DNA of 40,516 nucleotides from NCBI GenBank assembly GCA_016932385.1, contig JAFGCY010000074.1, positions 1 to 40,516 on the forward strand. Direction: 5' to 3'. The notes under the pieces are model-generated. The model ran no database searches. It had not been told where the DNA came from and worked only from the letters and a program-made list of their open reading frames with translations. The number at the start of each line of letters is the position of its first letter. Position 1 is the stretch's first letter. Shown here one piece after another: positions 24,352 through 31,727 of this stretch. This stretch comes from a bacterium. Its GTDB lineage: Bacteria > 4484-113 > JAFGCY01. The position numbers and the translations under genes are program-made.

Positions 24352-25137
24352 ATGCGAATTGTCGTAATCGTTAAGGAAGTGGCGGATACGGAGGCGGTGA
24401 TTTCTCTGAAGGACGGACTGCCGGACCTGTCCGCGACGGCGATGGTCAACAACCCGTACGACGAGTATGCGGTCGAGGAAGCGCTGCAGCAAGCCGACAA
24501 ACTCGGCGATTGCACGGTGACGGCTGTCATGGTCGGCCGCGAGAAAAGCAAGGAGAATCTGCGCAAGATCCTGGCGATGGGCGTCGGTGAAGCCGTGCTG
24601 ATCGACGATGAGGCACTGGCCGGCGCTGATCCGCTGCAGATCGCCCAGGTGCTCAAGGCGGCGATCGAGCCGTTGGAGCCCGCGTTCGTCCTGGCCGGAC
24701 GCCAGGGCGTGGATTACGACTGGGGTCTGGCCCCGCTGGCGCTGGCCGAGTTATTGGGCTGGGGCCACGTCGGCCTGATCGCCAAGCTGGAGATCACCGG
24801 TTCTGCCTTCAAAGCTGAAACCGAAGGCGACGACGGGCTGCTGACCTTCGAGGGCAGCCTGCCGGCGGTGTTCACGGCCGATAAGTCGCTCAACGAGCCG
24901 CGTTATCCGTCGCTCAAGGGCATCATGCAGGCCAAGAAAAAGCCGCTGGAAACCAAGACGTTGGCGGACTTGGGCCTGGATGCGGCAGCGGTCGGAGGAG
25001 CGGCGGCGGGCCTCAAGCTGATCAACTGCAACTATCCCCCGCGCAAGGAAGCGGGCCGGGTGATCGCAGGCGAGACCGCGGCCGAGAAGGCGGCGGCACT
25101 GGTAAAGGCCCTGCGCGAAGAAGCGAAGGTGATCTAG
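24352..25137 (+). CDS. etfB: Electron transfer flavoprotein beta subunit
   Basis: EtfB binds AMP and, with EtfA, carries electrons between dehydrogenases and the quinone pool or, in bifurcating types, ferredoxin. The 261-residue length is normal. It starts RIVVIVKEVADTE and shows NPYDEYAVEEAL, VTAVMVGREKSKENLRKILAMG, LAGRQGVDYDWGLAPLALAE and the signature PAVFTADKSLNEPRYPSLKGIMQAKKKP. The ATG at 24352 is fixed by homology; a longer frame upstream runs through the promoter. Its partner etfA follows after 11 bases. No acyl-CoA dehydrogenase or ETF:quinone oxidoreductase is in the window, so the electron donor is unknown. Confidence 0.95.
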   Translation: MRIVVIVKEVADTEAVISLKDGLPDLSATAMVNNPYDEYAVEEALQQADKLGDCTVTAVMVGREKSKENLRKILAMGVGEAVLIDDEALAGADPLQIAQVLKAAIEPLEPAFVLAGRQGVDYDWGLAPLALAELLGWGHVGLIAKLEITGSAFKAETEGDDGLLTFEGSLPAVFTADKSLNEPRYPSLKGIMQAKKKPLETKTLADLGLDAAAVGGAAAGLKLINCNYPPRKEAGRVIAGETAAEKAAALVKALREEAKVI

Positions 25138-25148
25138 GAGCGGGTGAG

Positions 25149-26108
25149 ATGACTAAAGTACTGATAATTGGCGAACACAGGCAGGGTGAACTGAAAGCCA
25201 ACGCCGGCGAACTGGTGGCGGCGGCGCGGGTGCTGGGCGACACGATCCGCGCAGCGGTGCTGGGCCCGGGCGCGAGCCAAGCCGCGGCGGCCTTCGGTGC
25301 CTACGGCGTCGATACGGTCCGCGTGCTGGACACCGACGTGGCCTATTCCAGCGACGGTTTCGCGGCGGCACTGGCACCGGTGATCGCGGAGTGCGAAGTG
25401 AACTACATCGTCCTGATGCAGAGCTTCTTCGGTCGCGATCTCGGCGCGCGTTTGGCCGCGCGGCTGGGCACGCCGTTCATCAACGACGTGACGGCGCTGG
25501 CGGTCGAGGACGGCCAGGTGGTCGCGACCAAGCCGCTCTACGCCGGCAAGGTGATCGGCAAGCTGGCCTTCACCGGCAAGGGCCCGAAGGTGATCACGCT
25601 GCGCCCGAAGAACTTCACGCCGGCCGCGGCCGACCAGGCGGCGACAGTCGAGACCAAGCCGCTGGAGCTGCCGGCGGAACTGAAGTGCCAAGTAACCCAT
25701 GTCGAGCCCAAGGCGACGGGCATGATCGACGTCAAGGAAGCGGACATCATCGTCAGCGGCGGCCGCGGCGTCGGCGGACCGGACGGTTTCGAACCGTTGC
25801 GCGACTTCGCCCAGGCGATCGGCGCCGCGCTCGGCGCCAGCCGCGCGGCGGTGGACGCGGGCTGGATTGCCCACAGCCACCAGGTCGGACAGACCGGCAA
25901 GGTGGTCAACCCGCAGCTCTATATCGCCTGCGGTATCAGCGGCGCGATCCAGCACCTGGCGGGCATGCAGACCAGCAAGGTCATTGTGGCGATCAATAAT
26001 AATCCCGATGCGCCGATCTTCAAGTTGGCGGATTACGGAATCGTTGACGACCTGTTCCAGGTCGTGCCGGAGCTGAAAAAACTGATGGTCGAGGCTCTGG
26101 CGGGGTAG
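25149..26108 (+). CDS. etfA: Electron transfer flavoprotein alpha subunit
   Basis: EtfA holds the FAD. The 319-residue protein has the C-terminal FAD-binding signature blocks SGGRGVGGPDGF, LGASRAAVDAGW, HSHQVGQTGKVVNPQLYIAC, GISGAIQHLAGM and VAINNNPDAPIFKLADYGI. The N-terminal domain is of normal size and no ferredoxin domain is fused. The ribosome-binding site GGAG overlaps the etfB stop, so the two subunits are made together. A strong rho-independent terminator begins 33 bases after the stop. Confidence 0.96.
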   Translation: MTKVLIIGEHRQGELKANAGELVAAARVLGDTIRAAVLGPGASQAAAAFGAYGVDTVRVLDTDVAYSSDGFAAALAPVIAECEVNYIVLMQSFFGRDLGARLAARLGTPFINDVTALAVEDGQVVATKPLYAGKVIGKLAFTGKGPKVITLRPKNFTPAAADQAATVETKPLELPAELKCQVTHVEPKATGMIDVKEADIIVSGGRGVGGPDGFEPLRDFAQAIGAALGASRAAVDAGWIAHSHQVGQTGKVVNPQLYIACGISGAIQHLAGMQTSKVIVAINNNPDAPIFKLADYGIVDDLFQVVPELKKLMVEALAG

Positions 26109-26140
26109 GATAGTCAAGGTAGTTGAACAGCCTGATTCAA

Positions 26141-26177
26141 ATGCCACCGGGGTAATGTAACCCGGTGGCATTTTTTT
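26141..26177 (+). terminator. Rho-independent terminator of etfBA
   Basis: A perfect 11-bp stem, ATGCCACCGGG (26141-26151) with CCCGGTGGCAT (26161-26171), has a 9-base loop and ends in a run of seven T (26171-26177). The convergent minus-strand gene ends inside the T run. Confidence 0.93.
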
Positions 26178-26763
26178 ATGGCCGGCGGTACCAGGCCGCC
26201 TTGATCGGGCGGATCGCCTGGGCCTCCCCCGCATTGTCGGCGTACAGGTCGTCCAGGTACTCGAAAAGCGCCAGCACCCAGTCCCCGCGGATATTTTCCC
26301 GGCAGACGTAATACCAGGTGACCCACAGCAGGGGCACGATCGCGACCGGCAGGCCGATGTTCGTCACCACGCCGCCCGCCAGCGCAATCAACGTAATCGT
26401 GACCAGCAGCATCACCAGGATGATGCCGGGCAGCAGCACCCATTCCGGACGGAACAGCCGGCGCGGCGGCCCGATGTACCAGTCCAGGTTCTGGGCGACC
26501 AGCCGCGTCACCTCCTCCAGCGTCTTGGGCTTGGGGCCCAGCATCAGCTGGTTGAACGGGTAGTCGACGTACTCGTAAATCCGGCTGGCCTCACTCGGAT
26601 CGGAGGCCAGCAGCACGGCGATGCCGGCCCGGTCGATCTGCCTCTTCAGCGTCGCGCGAACCAGCTTGGCCTGCTTGCCGCGGACATTGCGCGCGGGCCG
26701 TACGCGCTTTTGCATCAGCTTCAGCTCGTTTAGCACCCGTTGCTGGCAGCTTATTCTTTTCAT
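26176..26763 (-). CDS. Unknown two-helix membrane protein, paralogue of the 27240-27920 product
   Basis: The 195-residue protein has a basic N-terminal cytoplasmic-looking domain. It contains the block RQIDRAGIAVLLASDP, then SRIYEYVDYP, LMLGPKPKTLEEVTRLVAQN and LDWYIGPPRRLFRPEW. Two transmembrane helices follow (LLPGIILVMLLVTITLIALA and IGLPVAIVPLLWVTWYYV), then a short acidic tail. The same block order is found in the gene at 27240-27920. I know no named family. The start at 26763 (MKRIS) is chosen because the upstream frame looks non-coding; its ribosome-binding site is weak. It ends at the etfA terminator. Confidence 0.75.
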   Translation of the reverse strand: MKRISCQQRVLNELKLMQKRVRPARNVRGKQAKLVRATLKRQIDRAGIAVLLASDPSEASRIYEYVDYPFNQLMLGPKPKTLEEVTRLVAQNLDWYIGPPRRLFRPEWVLLPGIILVMLLVTITLIALAGGVVTNIGLPVAIVPLLWVTWYYVCRENIRGDWVLALFEYLDDLYADNAGEAQAIRPIKAAWYRRP

Positions 26764-26910
26764 ACCGTACGGAGATCCACCTGTTGCCTCTGGAATTGCT
26801 GGCCGGATTGCCGGTCCTCCCGCGGACAGCGCTGTCCATACCACTACTGATGCACCCATCCGGCTTGATGTTGTTGCCGGTTAAGCCTAATCTTCATCAG
26901 GGTCGGGCCG

Positions 26911-27234
26911 GTGATCGCGCTGATCTTCTTCATCCGCTGGGCGCTCGATACCGACCGGGACTGGGCGCAGATCGGACTGGCCTGGTTCGCCGGCCTGTTC
27001 ATGGCCGGCTGGCTGGTGCTGCTCAGCCTGCTCTCCATCGCGCCCCAGCCCCTGTCCGTCGGCCAGCCCAACCCGGCCGATCGGCGCTCCGCCCGCGCAG
27101 CAGCCGATGACACCGGGCTTCGAGTTCACAATCCTGACCTGGGCGGCGTTCTATGTGCAGCTATTCCTGGCGCTCTGGCTGATCTTCCTGCTGCGGCGGG
27201 ATGTCCAGAGCCGGCGGCTGTAACCACTGCATGA
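26911..27234 (+). CDS. Possible small membrane protein, first part of a frameshifted gene
   Basis: The 26764-27239 gap between two paralogous minus-strand genes holds this plus-strand frame. From GTG 26911 it reads IALIFFIRWALDTDRDWAQI and then GLAWFAGLFMAGWLVLLSLL, two convincing hydrophobic helices. After about position 27050 the frame turns into low-quality sequence. The +1 frame carries a further helix ending in a normal stop at 27223 (see the 27107 entry). This may be one gene of about 100 codons with a frameshift, or two overlapping genes. No good ribosome-binding site is seen. Confidence 0.35.
   Translation: MIALIFFIRWALDTDRDWAQIGLAWFAGLFMAGWLVLLSLLSIAPQPLSVGQPNPADRRSARAAADDTGLRVHNPDLGGVLCAAIPGALADLPAAAGCPEPAAVTTA
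27107..27223 (+). CDS. Possible 38-residue single-helix membrane protein, or 3' part of the frameshifted gene
   Basis: From ATG 27107 the product reads MTPGFEFTILTWAAFYVQL, then FLALWLIFLLRRDVQSRRL: one transmembrane helix with a basic C-terminal end (positive-inside). In the same frame, upstream of the ATG, the sequence stays open and Pro-rich (PTRPIGAPPAQQP), like a natural linker. This suggests that it continues the gene starting at 26911 after a +1 shift near 27040-27060. Confidence 0.35.
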   Translation: MTPGFEFTILTWAAFYVQLFLALWLIFLLRRDVQSRRL

Positions 27235-27239
27235 TACGT

Positions 27240-27920
27240 TTATTCCATCTCACCGCACTGCCGGCCCTGATCGGCCTGCTCAGCACATGCCGACGTGCCC
27301 GTTGTTGTGTCGCCCGGCTGATCACCCTCCCGCTGCTTGGCGCTGCCTGCGGCGGGATGTTCCGCGAAGTCGGGATAGTACACGGCGCATAGGTGCGCGT
27401 GGAGCGCTTCGACCCAGGCGGCGCGCGTTGTGTCGGCGAAGGCGAAATACCAGATCCCCAGCGCAATCGGGATAATCAACAACACGAATGAATTGAATGC
27501 GACGATGCCCATGAACAGCAACAGCAGCCAGACCGTGCAAAACAGCAACACCAGCGCGGACAAGATCATCTGCCACCATTCCGCGCGCAACAGCGTTCGC
27601 GTTGGCTCTAGATACCAGCCCAGGTTGCTGGCAACCAGCCGCGTCACCTCCTCGATCGTCTTCGGCCGGGGCCCCAGCAACAGGCCGCGCAGTTGAACCG
27701 GCACGTGATCATAGATCCGACAGGCCGTGTTGGGATCGGCTGCCAGCAGCACCGCGATGCCGGCCCGGTCGATCCGTTTGATTAGCCGGTCCTTCTTAGT
27801 TCTGGTCAACCGGTGAACCGAAGTACAGCCGGGACGTGTTTGCTGCATCAGCCGCTCCAGTTCGTCGAGCACGCGGCGCTCGTAGCGGGAATGCCGGGCC
27901 GCCGGCCGCTCCTCACTCAT
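27240..27920 (-). CDS. Unknown two-helix membrane protein in the radical SAM operon
   Basis: The 226-residue protein is paralogous to the 26176-26763 product. It shares KRIDRAGIAVLLAADP, CRIYDHVPVQ, LLLGPRPKTIEEVTRLVASN and LGWYLEPTRTLLRAEW, then two transmembrane helices (ILSALVLLFCTVWLLLLFMG and VLLIIPIALGIWYFAF). The C-terminal tail is hydrophilic and longer than in the paralogue. The ATG at 27920 overlaps the radical SAM stop by 8 bases and has GGAGG 6 bases upstream, inside the radical SAM gene, so the two are translationally coupled. It may be a membrane partner of the SPASM enzyme. Confidence 0.78.
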   Translation of the reverse strand: MSEERPAARHSRYERRVLDELERLMQQTRPGCTSVHRLTRTKKDRLIKRIDRAGIAVLLAADPNTACRIYDHVPVQLRGLLLGPRPKTIEEVTRLVASNLGWYLEPTRTLLRAEWWQMILSALVLLFCTVWLLLLFMGIVAFNSFVLLIIPIALGIWYFAFADTTRAAWVEALHAHLCAVYYPDFAEHPAAGSAKQREGDQPGDTTTGTSACAEQADQGRQCGEME

Positions 27921-29001
27921 CGCTGTCCTCCAGTAGTCTGGCCCAGCAGCAGGCCGGGCCGGTGCCCTGGGGCGAGCCCCATTGCAGCAGGCAGCCCCCG
28001 CGGCAGTCGGCGTAGCTCTTGCACGCGGCACATTGGCCCTGCCTCGTCCAGCGCCGGTCGCGCAGCTCGCGAAAGCCGTCCTCCCAGATCTCGCTGAAGC
28101 GCCGCTCGCGCACATTGCCCTGGGCGAAGCCGCGGCCGATGAACGCGCAGCCCGTCACCGCGCCGTCCCAGCAGACCTGCGCCGTGTTTATCCCGGCCGA
28201 GCACATGAACTTGCCCCCGCGCACGCGCTCTTCATAAGGCTCACCGAGATAGCCCGACTCGTCGAAGGTCACCTCCGGGCTGCCGCCCGTTGCGCGCTGC
28301 GCCAGGAGCCAGTCCAGTGCCCGGCGCAATTCCGGGCCGGTCAGCGCCAGTTCGGGATGCTCCGCCGCCCGGCCCACCGCGGCCAGCGGCAGGAGCCGCC
28401 AGCGCTGTACGCCCAAATTCTGCATCTGCCGGTAGATCGCGTCGAGTTCGTCCGCCACCCCGCGCGCCAGGATCGTGCTGGCTTCCACCACCCCGCCCCA
28501 CTCGGCCGCCAGCACGCGCTCAATCGCCGCGGCCGCCGGCTGGAAGGTGCCCTTGCCGCGCAGGCGCTCGTGATGCCGCGGCAGGCCGTCCAGCGAGAAC
28601 GAAAACGCGCTGATGCCGGTCTCGATGCACTGCGCCAGCGCGCGCCGGTCCAGCCGCATGCCATTGGTGACCATGCTCCAGCTGAAGCCCAGTTCGGAAA
28701 GCCGCGCGGTGATCGTGAACAGGTCGGGCCTCAGCAGCGGCTCGCCACCGCCGACCGACACGCCGACCTGCTTGGCGTCGAAGTCGGCGGCGATCGACTC
28801 AAAGAGCGCGATAACTTCCCCGGTGCTCAATTCGCCGACGGTGTCCGCCTGCGGGCCGCTCTGATTGGCGCAGTGTAGGCAGGCCAGGTTGCAGCGGTTG
28901 GTCGCCTCCCAGCTGACGAGTTTCAGCTCGTGCAACCGCGCCGCGGTGTTCATGTAACCGCGCCAGGCCGCCCGCCGGATCGGATCGAACAGCCGCCGCA
29001 T
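27913..29001 (-). CDS. Radical SAM/SPASM domain protein
   Basis: The 362-residue enzyme has the SAM-cluster motif CNLACLHC (Cys37, Cys41, Cys44), GGGEPLLRPD (SAM binding) and SFSLDGLPRHHERLRG. The C-terminal SPASM region has Cys267, Cys277, Cys285, Cys324, Cys327, Cys333 and Cys337, in the typical arrangement CSAG...C...GC, GN, IW, CAACKSYADCRGGC. Two extra cysteines (351, 352) end the protein. SPASM enzymes usually modify peptides or proteins. The upstream neighbours are three paralogous exported proteins whose last member shares a TGATG stop/start with this gene. A role in modifying them is inferred, not shown. Confidence 0.93.
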   Translation of the reverse strand: MRRLFDPIRRAAWRGYMNTAARLHELKLVSWEATNRCNLACLHCANQSGPQADTVGELSTGEVIALFESIAADFDAKQVGVSVGGGEPLLRPDLFTITARLSELGFSWSMVTNGMRLDRRALAQCIETGISAFSFSLDGLPRHHERLRGKGTFQPAAAAIERVLAAEWGGVVEASTILARGVADELDAIYRQMQNLGVQRWRLLPLAAVGRAAEHPELALTGPELRRALDWLLAQRATGGSPEVTFDESGYLGEPYEERVRGGKFMCSAGINTAQVCWDGAVTGCAFIGRGFAQGNVRERRFSEIWEDGFRELRDRRWTRQGQCAACKSYADCRGGCLLQWGSPQGTGPACCWARLLEDSDE

Positions 29002-29513
29002 CAGTCATGGCCCTCGCTTTGTTCGGGAACGACCTTGATCGGCGACAAGTCAAACGTCTGGTTTTCATAGATGGCGCGTTGGGCGTCCGGCTTGAAATGC
29101 AAAATAGCCTGGACCGACAAGGTAACCTCGCTGTCGCCACGCCAGGAGCCTTCGCCGTGCCAGATCCCGTCCGCCGCGATATCATCGGCAGCCCGGCCGT
29201 CGTCCGTCAGCATAAATCCTTGTTGCTCATACGGATAGCCCAGCGCTTCCAGCTTAAGGTACATGAAGGCGTCCGGTGCCGGCTCGTTGGTGTGGGCCGT
29301 GACGTGCAGCACCTGGCCGACGGCCAGCTCGCGCGCCGGGCTGGCCGTCGCCGTCTGCAGCTTGGTGGTTGGATGGGGGATGGGCTGGTTCGATGTAATG
29401 TTCAGTCCCGTGTAGGCTCGTTGCTGGTTGGCGTAGACCGCGTAGAAACCGCCGAAGCCGGCCACCAGGGCCAAGAGCCCCGCCCACCAGGCCAGGATCC
29501 GGCGGAAGCTCAT
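29001..29513 (-). CDS. Exported paralogue 1: PHPTTKL/DDG-type membrane-anchored protein
   Basis: The 170-residue protein has one N-terminal membrane helix (ILAWWAGLLALVAGFGGFYA). It is followed by QPIPHPTTKL (Pro46-His47-Pro48-Thr49), an Ig-like beta-domain with VTAHTNEPAPDAFMYLKL, and LTDDGRAADDIAADGIWHGE. It has no lipobox. It belongs to a tandem family of three (with 29559-30119 and 30165-30665). The DDG...D..A.DGIW segment resembles calcium-binding Ig-like loops of secreted proteins. The ribosome-binding site GGGAGG is well spaced. The stop overlaps the radical SAM start by one base. The function is unknown; it could be a substrate or partner of that enzyme. Confidence 0.8.
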   Translation of the reverse strand: MSFRRILAWWAGLLALVAGFGGFYAVYANQQRAYTGLNITSNQPIPHPTTKLQTATASPARELAVGQVLHVTAHTNEPAPDAFMYLKLEALGYPYEQQGFMLTDDGRAADDIAADGIWHGEGSWRGDSEVTLSVQAILHFKPDAQRAIYENQTFDLSPIKVVPEQSEGHD

Positions 29514-29558
29514 GCGCCGCCTCCCGCTGAGTCAGTCGCCCAGCCGACGCGGCGGACG

Positions 29559-30119
29559 CTAGCCATCCTCGGGCTCCTCCGCTTGCACCGGCGGCTCAGT
29601 CTCTTCCTCCGGCGGCGGATTGTCGGTGATCGTCAGCTCCGGCAGTTCCCGCAGCTGGTTGGTATAGAATTCGCCATTGGGCCCGGGCTCGAAGTTGAGA
29701 ACCACCGTGATCTTCAACGGGCCTTCCTCGGTACTGGTCCAGACATGCTCGCCGGTCCAGATCCCGTCACCGGCCTCCTCGTCCGGCTCCTCGCCGTCAT
29801 CGGCCAGCCAGAAGCCCTCGTATTTGACGGGCTCCGTGGTAGTCAGCAGCTGCACGGTTATCGCCGCTTCGTCCGTCGGCTCGTTGGTCTCCGCCGTCAC
29901 CTTCAGCGGCTGGCCGGGCACCAGGTACTTGGCTGGATCGGCCGTCGCCGCCACCAGCTTGGTCGTCGGGTGCGGGATGGTCGGCGGCGCGACGATCCCC
30001 ATGCAGGGAACGGGAGTGTTATTGGCCTGCTGTCCCGCATAGAGCGCATAGGCCCCGCCCAGCGCGGCGACCAGTGCCAGCACGCCCGCCCACCAGATCA
30101 TCACACGGCGATAGATCAT
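29559..30119 (-). CDS. Exported paralogue 2: PHPTTKL/DDG-type membrane-anchored protein
   Basis: The 186-residue middle copy of the triplet has a membrane helix (MIWWAGVLALVAALGGAYAL), then a short Cys-containing linker (PVPCMG), APPTIPHPTTKL (Pro49-His50-Pro51-Thr52), VTAETNEPTDEAAITVQL, and LADDGEEPDEEAGDGIWTGE. It ends with an acidic Pro/Glu tail (PPPEEETEPPVQAEEPEDG) that copy 1 lacks. It is closest to copy 1 in the anchor and PHPTTKL region. GGAGG precedes the ATG, and the gaps to both neighbours are 45 bases, so it is part of the same transcript. Confidence 0.8.
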   Translation of the reverse strand: MIYRRVMIWWAGVLALVAALGGAYALYAGQQANNTPVPCMGIVAPPTIPHPTTKLVAATADPAKYLVPGQPLKVTAETNEPTDEAAITVQLLTTTEPVKYEGFWLADDGEEPDEEAGDGIWTGEHVWTSTEEGPLKITVVLNFEPGPNGEFYTNQLRELPELTITDNPPPEEETEPPVQAEEPEDG

Positions 30120-30164
30120 GACACACCTCCACGCATCATTATTCCTGACGGAAACGCGGCCGGC

Positions 30165-30665
30165 TTATTCATCTTGTGTATCCCCCGCCGCCGCTTCCGG
30201 CGTGATCACCACATCCGGCAAATCCAGCCTTTGCGGTTCGTATAAGATGTTATCCTCGAAGTCGAACGTCAGGACAACCTCGAACTGATACACTCCCTGG
30301 CTGCCCGCTGCCCATCCATACTGGCCGTTCCAGATACCGTCGCCGGCGACCGCGTCTCCGTCCAGGCCATCGTCATTAAGCGGGAACCGGCGCAGCAGCT
30401 CGTGATTGGCGTCATACAGGTTAACCTGCATCGTGGCCGTGTCGACCGGCTGATTGGTAACGGCCTGCACCGCAACCGGTACAGCGGCTGTGGTCTTGGC
30501 CGGCGAGACGATGGCCGCGCGATTGAGTTTGACCGTGGGGTGCGGGCAGATCGTCGGCGCCACCACGCCCGGGCAGCCCGTGACCAGCGCGGCCGAGCCC
30601 AAGCCGGCGATCCCGCCCAGGATCCTGCCTGCCCAGGTCAGTATTCGGCGCATTACTGGCGGCAT
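30165..30665 (-). CDS. Exported paralogue 3: PHPTVKL/DDG-type lipoprotein
   Basis: The 166-residue first copy in transcription order differs from the others in having a lipobox (LVTGC, Cys31), so it should be a lipoprotein. APTICPHPTVKL (Pro41-His42-Pro43-Thr44) follows, then VQAVTNQPVDTATMQVNL and LNDDGLDGDAVAGDGIWNGQ. It has an extra Cys just before the PHPT motif. The start at 30665 has GGAGGA 7 bases upstream; an in-frame ATG four codons later is the alternative. It lies 44 bases after the FHA gene. Confidence 0.8.
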   Translation of the reverse strand: MPPVMRRILTWAGRILGGIAGLGSAALVTGCPGVVAPTICPHPTVKLNRAAIVSPAKTTAAVPVAVQAVTNQPVDTATMQVNLYDANHELLRRFPLNDDGLDGDAVAGDGIWNGQYGWAAGSQGVYQFEVVLTFDFEDNILYEPQRLDLPDVVITPEAAAGDTQDE

Positions 30666-30709
30666 TCGCTGATCCTCCGCATCGCATGTCCCTCCATTTC
30701 CCAGAAAAC

Positions 30710-31705
30710 TCAGGCGTCCGGCGTTGTTTCGCCAGCTGCCTCAGGCTCCCCGGGCGCTACGTCGTCCATCGTCAGATCATTCGCCATAATCTGGGCATCC
30801 TCCGCCGGCTCCTCGTAGGCCACGGTGAAGTCCGTTGCGCCGACGCGCAACTCATCCCCCGCGTTGAGCTCGATAATCTGGTCCGGCGCGCAATGCTCGC
30901 CTCGAACATATGTGCCGTTCGTGCTGCCCATGTCGGCGATTTCCAGGTGCTCCAGGCTGGCGATTACGCGGCAATGCAGGCCCGAAATATAGCTGTCCCC
31001 GCGCACGACCAGGTCGCAGCGCTCCGGCTTGCGGCCCAGCTTGGTCTCGCCATAGGGCAGGTACAGCACTTCGTCGGTACCGGTGCGCTTCAGCGACCAC
31101 GGCGACCCCACCGGCTTGATCTCCAGGTTGGCTTCGGCCAGGTCGCCGGGGATGCGATCCTCGTCCGGCACGGCGGTTTGTCCGCTGGCCGCGAGGGATT
31201 CGACGCGCGTGAGTTGCAGCATGGTCTGGCCCAGTTTCAACTCGGTGCCCACCATTAACTCGACCGGCTCGTCCGCGGCCAGCCGGTCCTCGCCGATAAA
31301 CGTACCGTTGGCGCTACCCAGGTCGGTAATCGTGATCGAGTCGTCTTCGACCAGAAAGCGCGCATGCAGCCGGCTGATATAGCCATCGGCGATCGTCACG
31401 TCCGCCTCGCCACTGCGGCCGACTACGCTTTCCCCGTCGACCAGCGGGTAGCTCCGCCCCTCATTGCTGACCAGCGCGAACCGGGCGTCGCTCAGCTCGA
31501 CGTCGGCCGGTTCGTCCGCCACGGGCTCCGCCGCCGCGCCCTCCTGCCAGGTGCCGCGCTGATAACCGCACTGCGGGCAAAACTGCTCGCCGACGGGAAT
31601 CTGCGCCTGGCAATACGGGCAGGGCTCGATGTCCGCGGCCTGCTGGGGATCGAGGGGATAGTCGTCCGTTCCATCACTCCAGACACGTGTACTGTCGTCG
31701 TTCAT
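30710..31705 (-). CDS. Zinc-ribbon plus double FHA domain protein
   Basis: The 331-residue soluble protein has an N-terminal zinc ribbon with Cys29, Cys32, Cys43 and Cys46 (CPYC...CPQC). FHA domain 1 covers about 85-165 (VVGRSGEADVTIADGYISRLHARF, DLGSANGTFI). FHA domain 2 covers about 215-300 (KLGRKPERCDLVVRGDSYISGLHCRV, DMGSTNGTYV). Both keep the GR, S/G-x-x-H and NGT residues that read phosphothreonine. The tail is acidic. No Ser/Thr kinase or phosphatase lies in the window, so the phospho-partner is elsewhere. AAAGGA precedes the ATG. It sits between surE and the exported triplet in the same-strand run. Confidence 0.92.
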   Translation of the reverse strand: MNDDSTRVWSDGTDDYPLDPQQAADIEPCPYCQAQIPVGEQFCPQCGYQRGTWQEGAAAEPVADEPADVELSDARFALVSNEGRSYPLVDGESVVGRSGEADVTIADGYISRLHARFLVEDDSITITDLGSANGTFIGEDRLAADEPVELMVGTELKLGQTMLQLTRVESLAASGQTAVPDEDRIPGDLAEANLEIKPVGSPWSLKRTGTDEVLYLPYGETKLGRKPERCDLVVRGDSYISGLHCRVIASLEHLEIADMGSTNGTYVRGEHCAPDQIIELNAGDELRVGATDFTVAYEEPAEDAQIMANDLTMDDVAPGEPEAAGETTPDA

Positions 31706-31727
31706 GCCGTTTCCTTTGACTGCCGGC

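Noticed and set aside
30666-30709. RiPP precursor peptides in the gaps of the SPASM run
   Set aside because: The gaps are only 44-45 bases and contain ribosome-binding sites; no room for a precursor. The exported paralogues are the only candidates.
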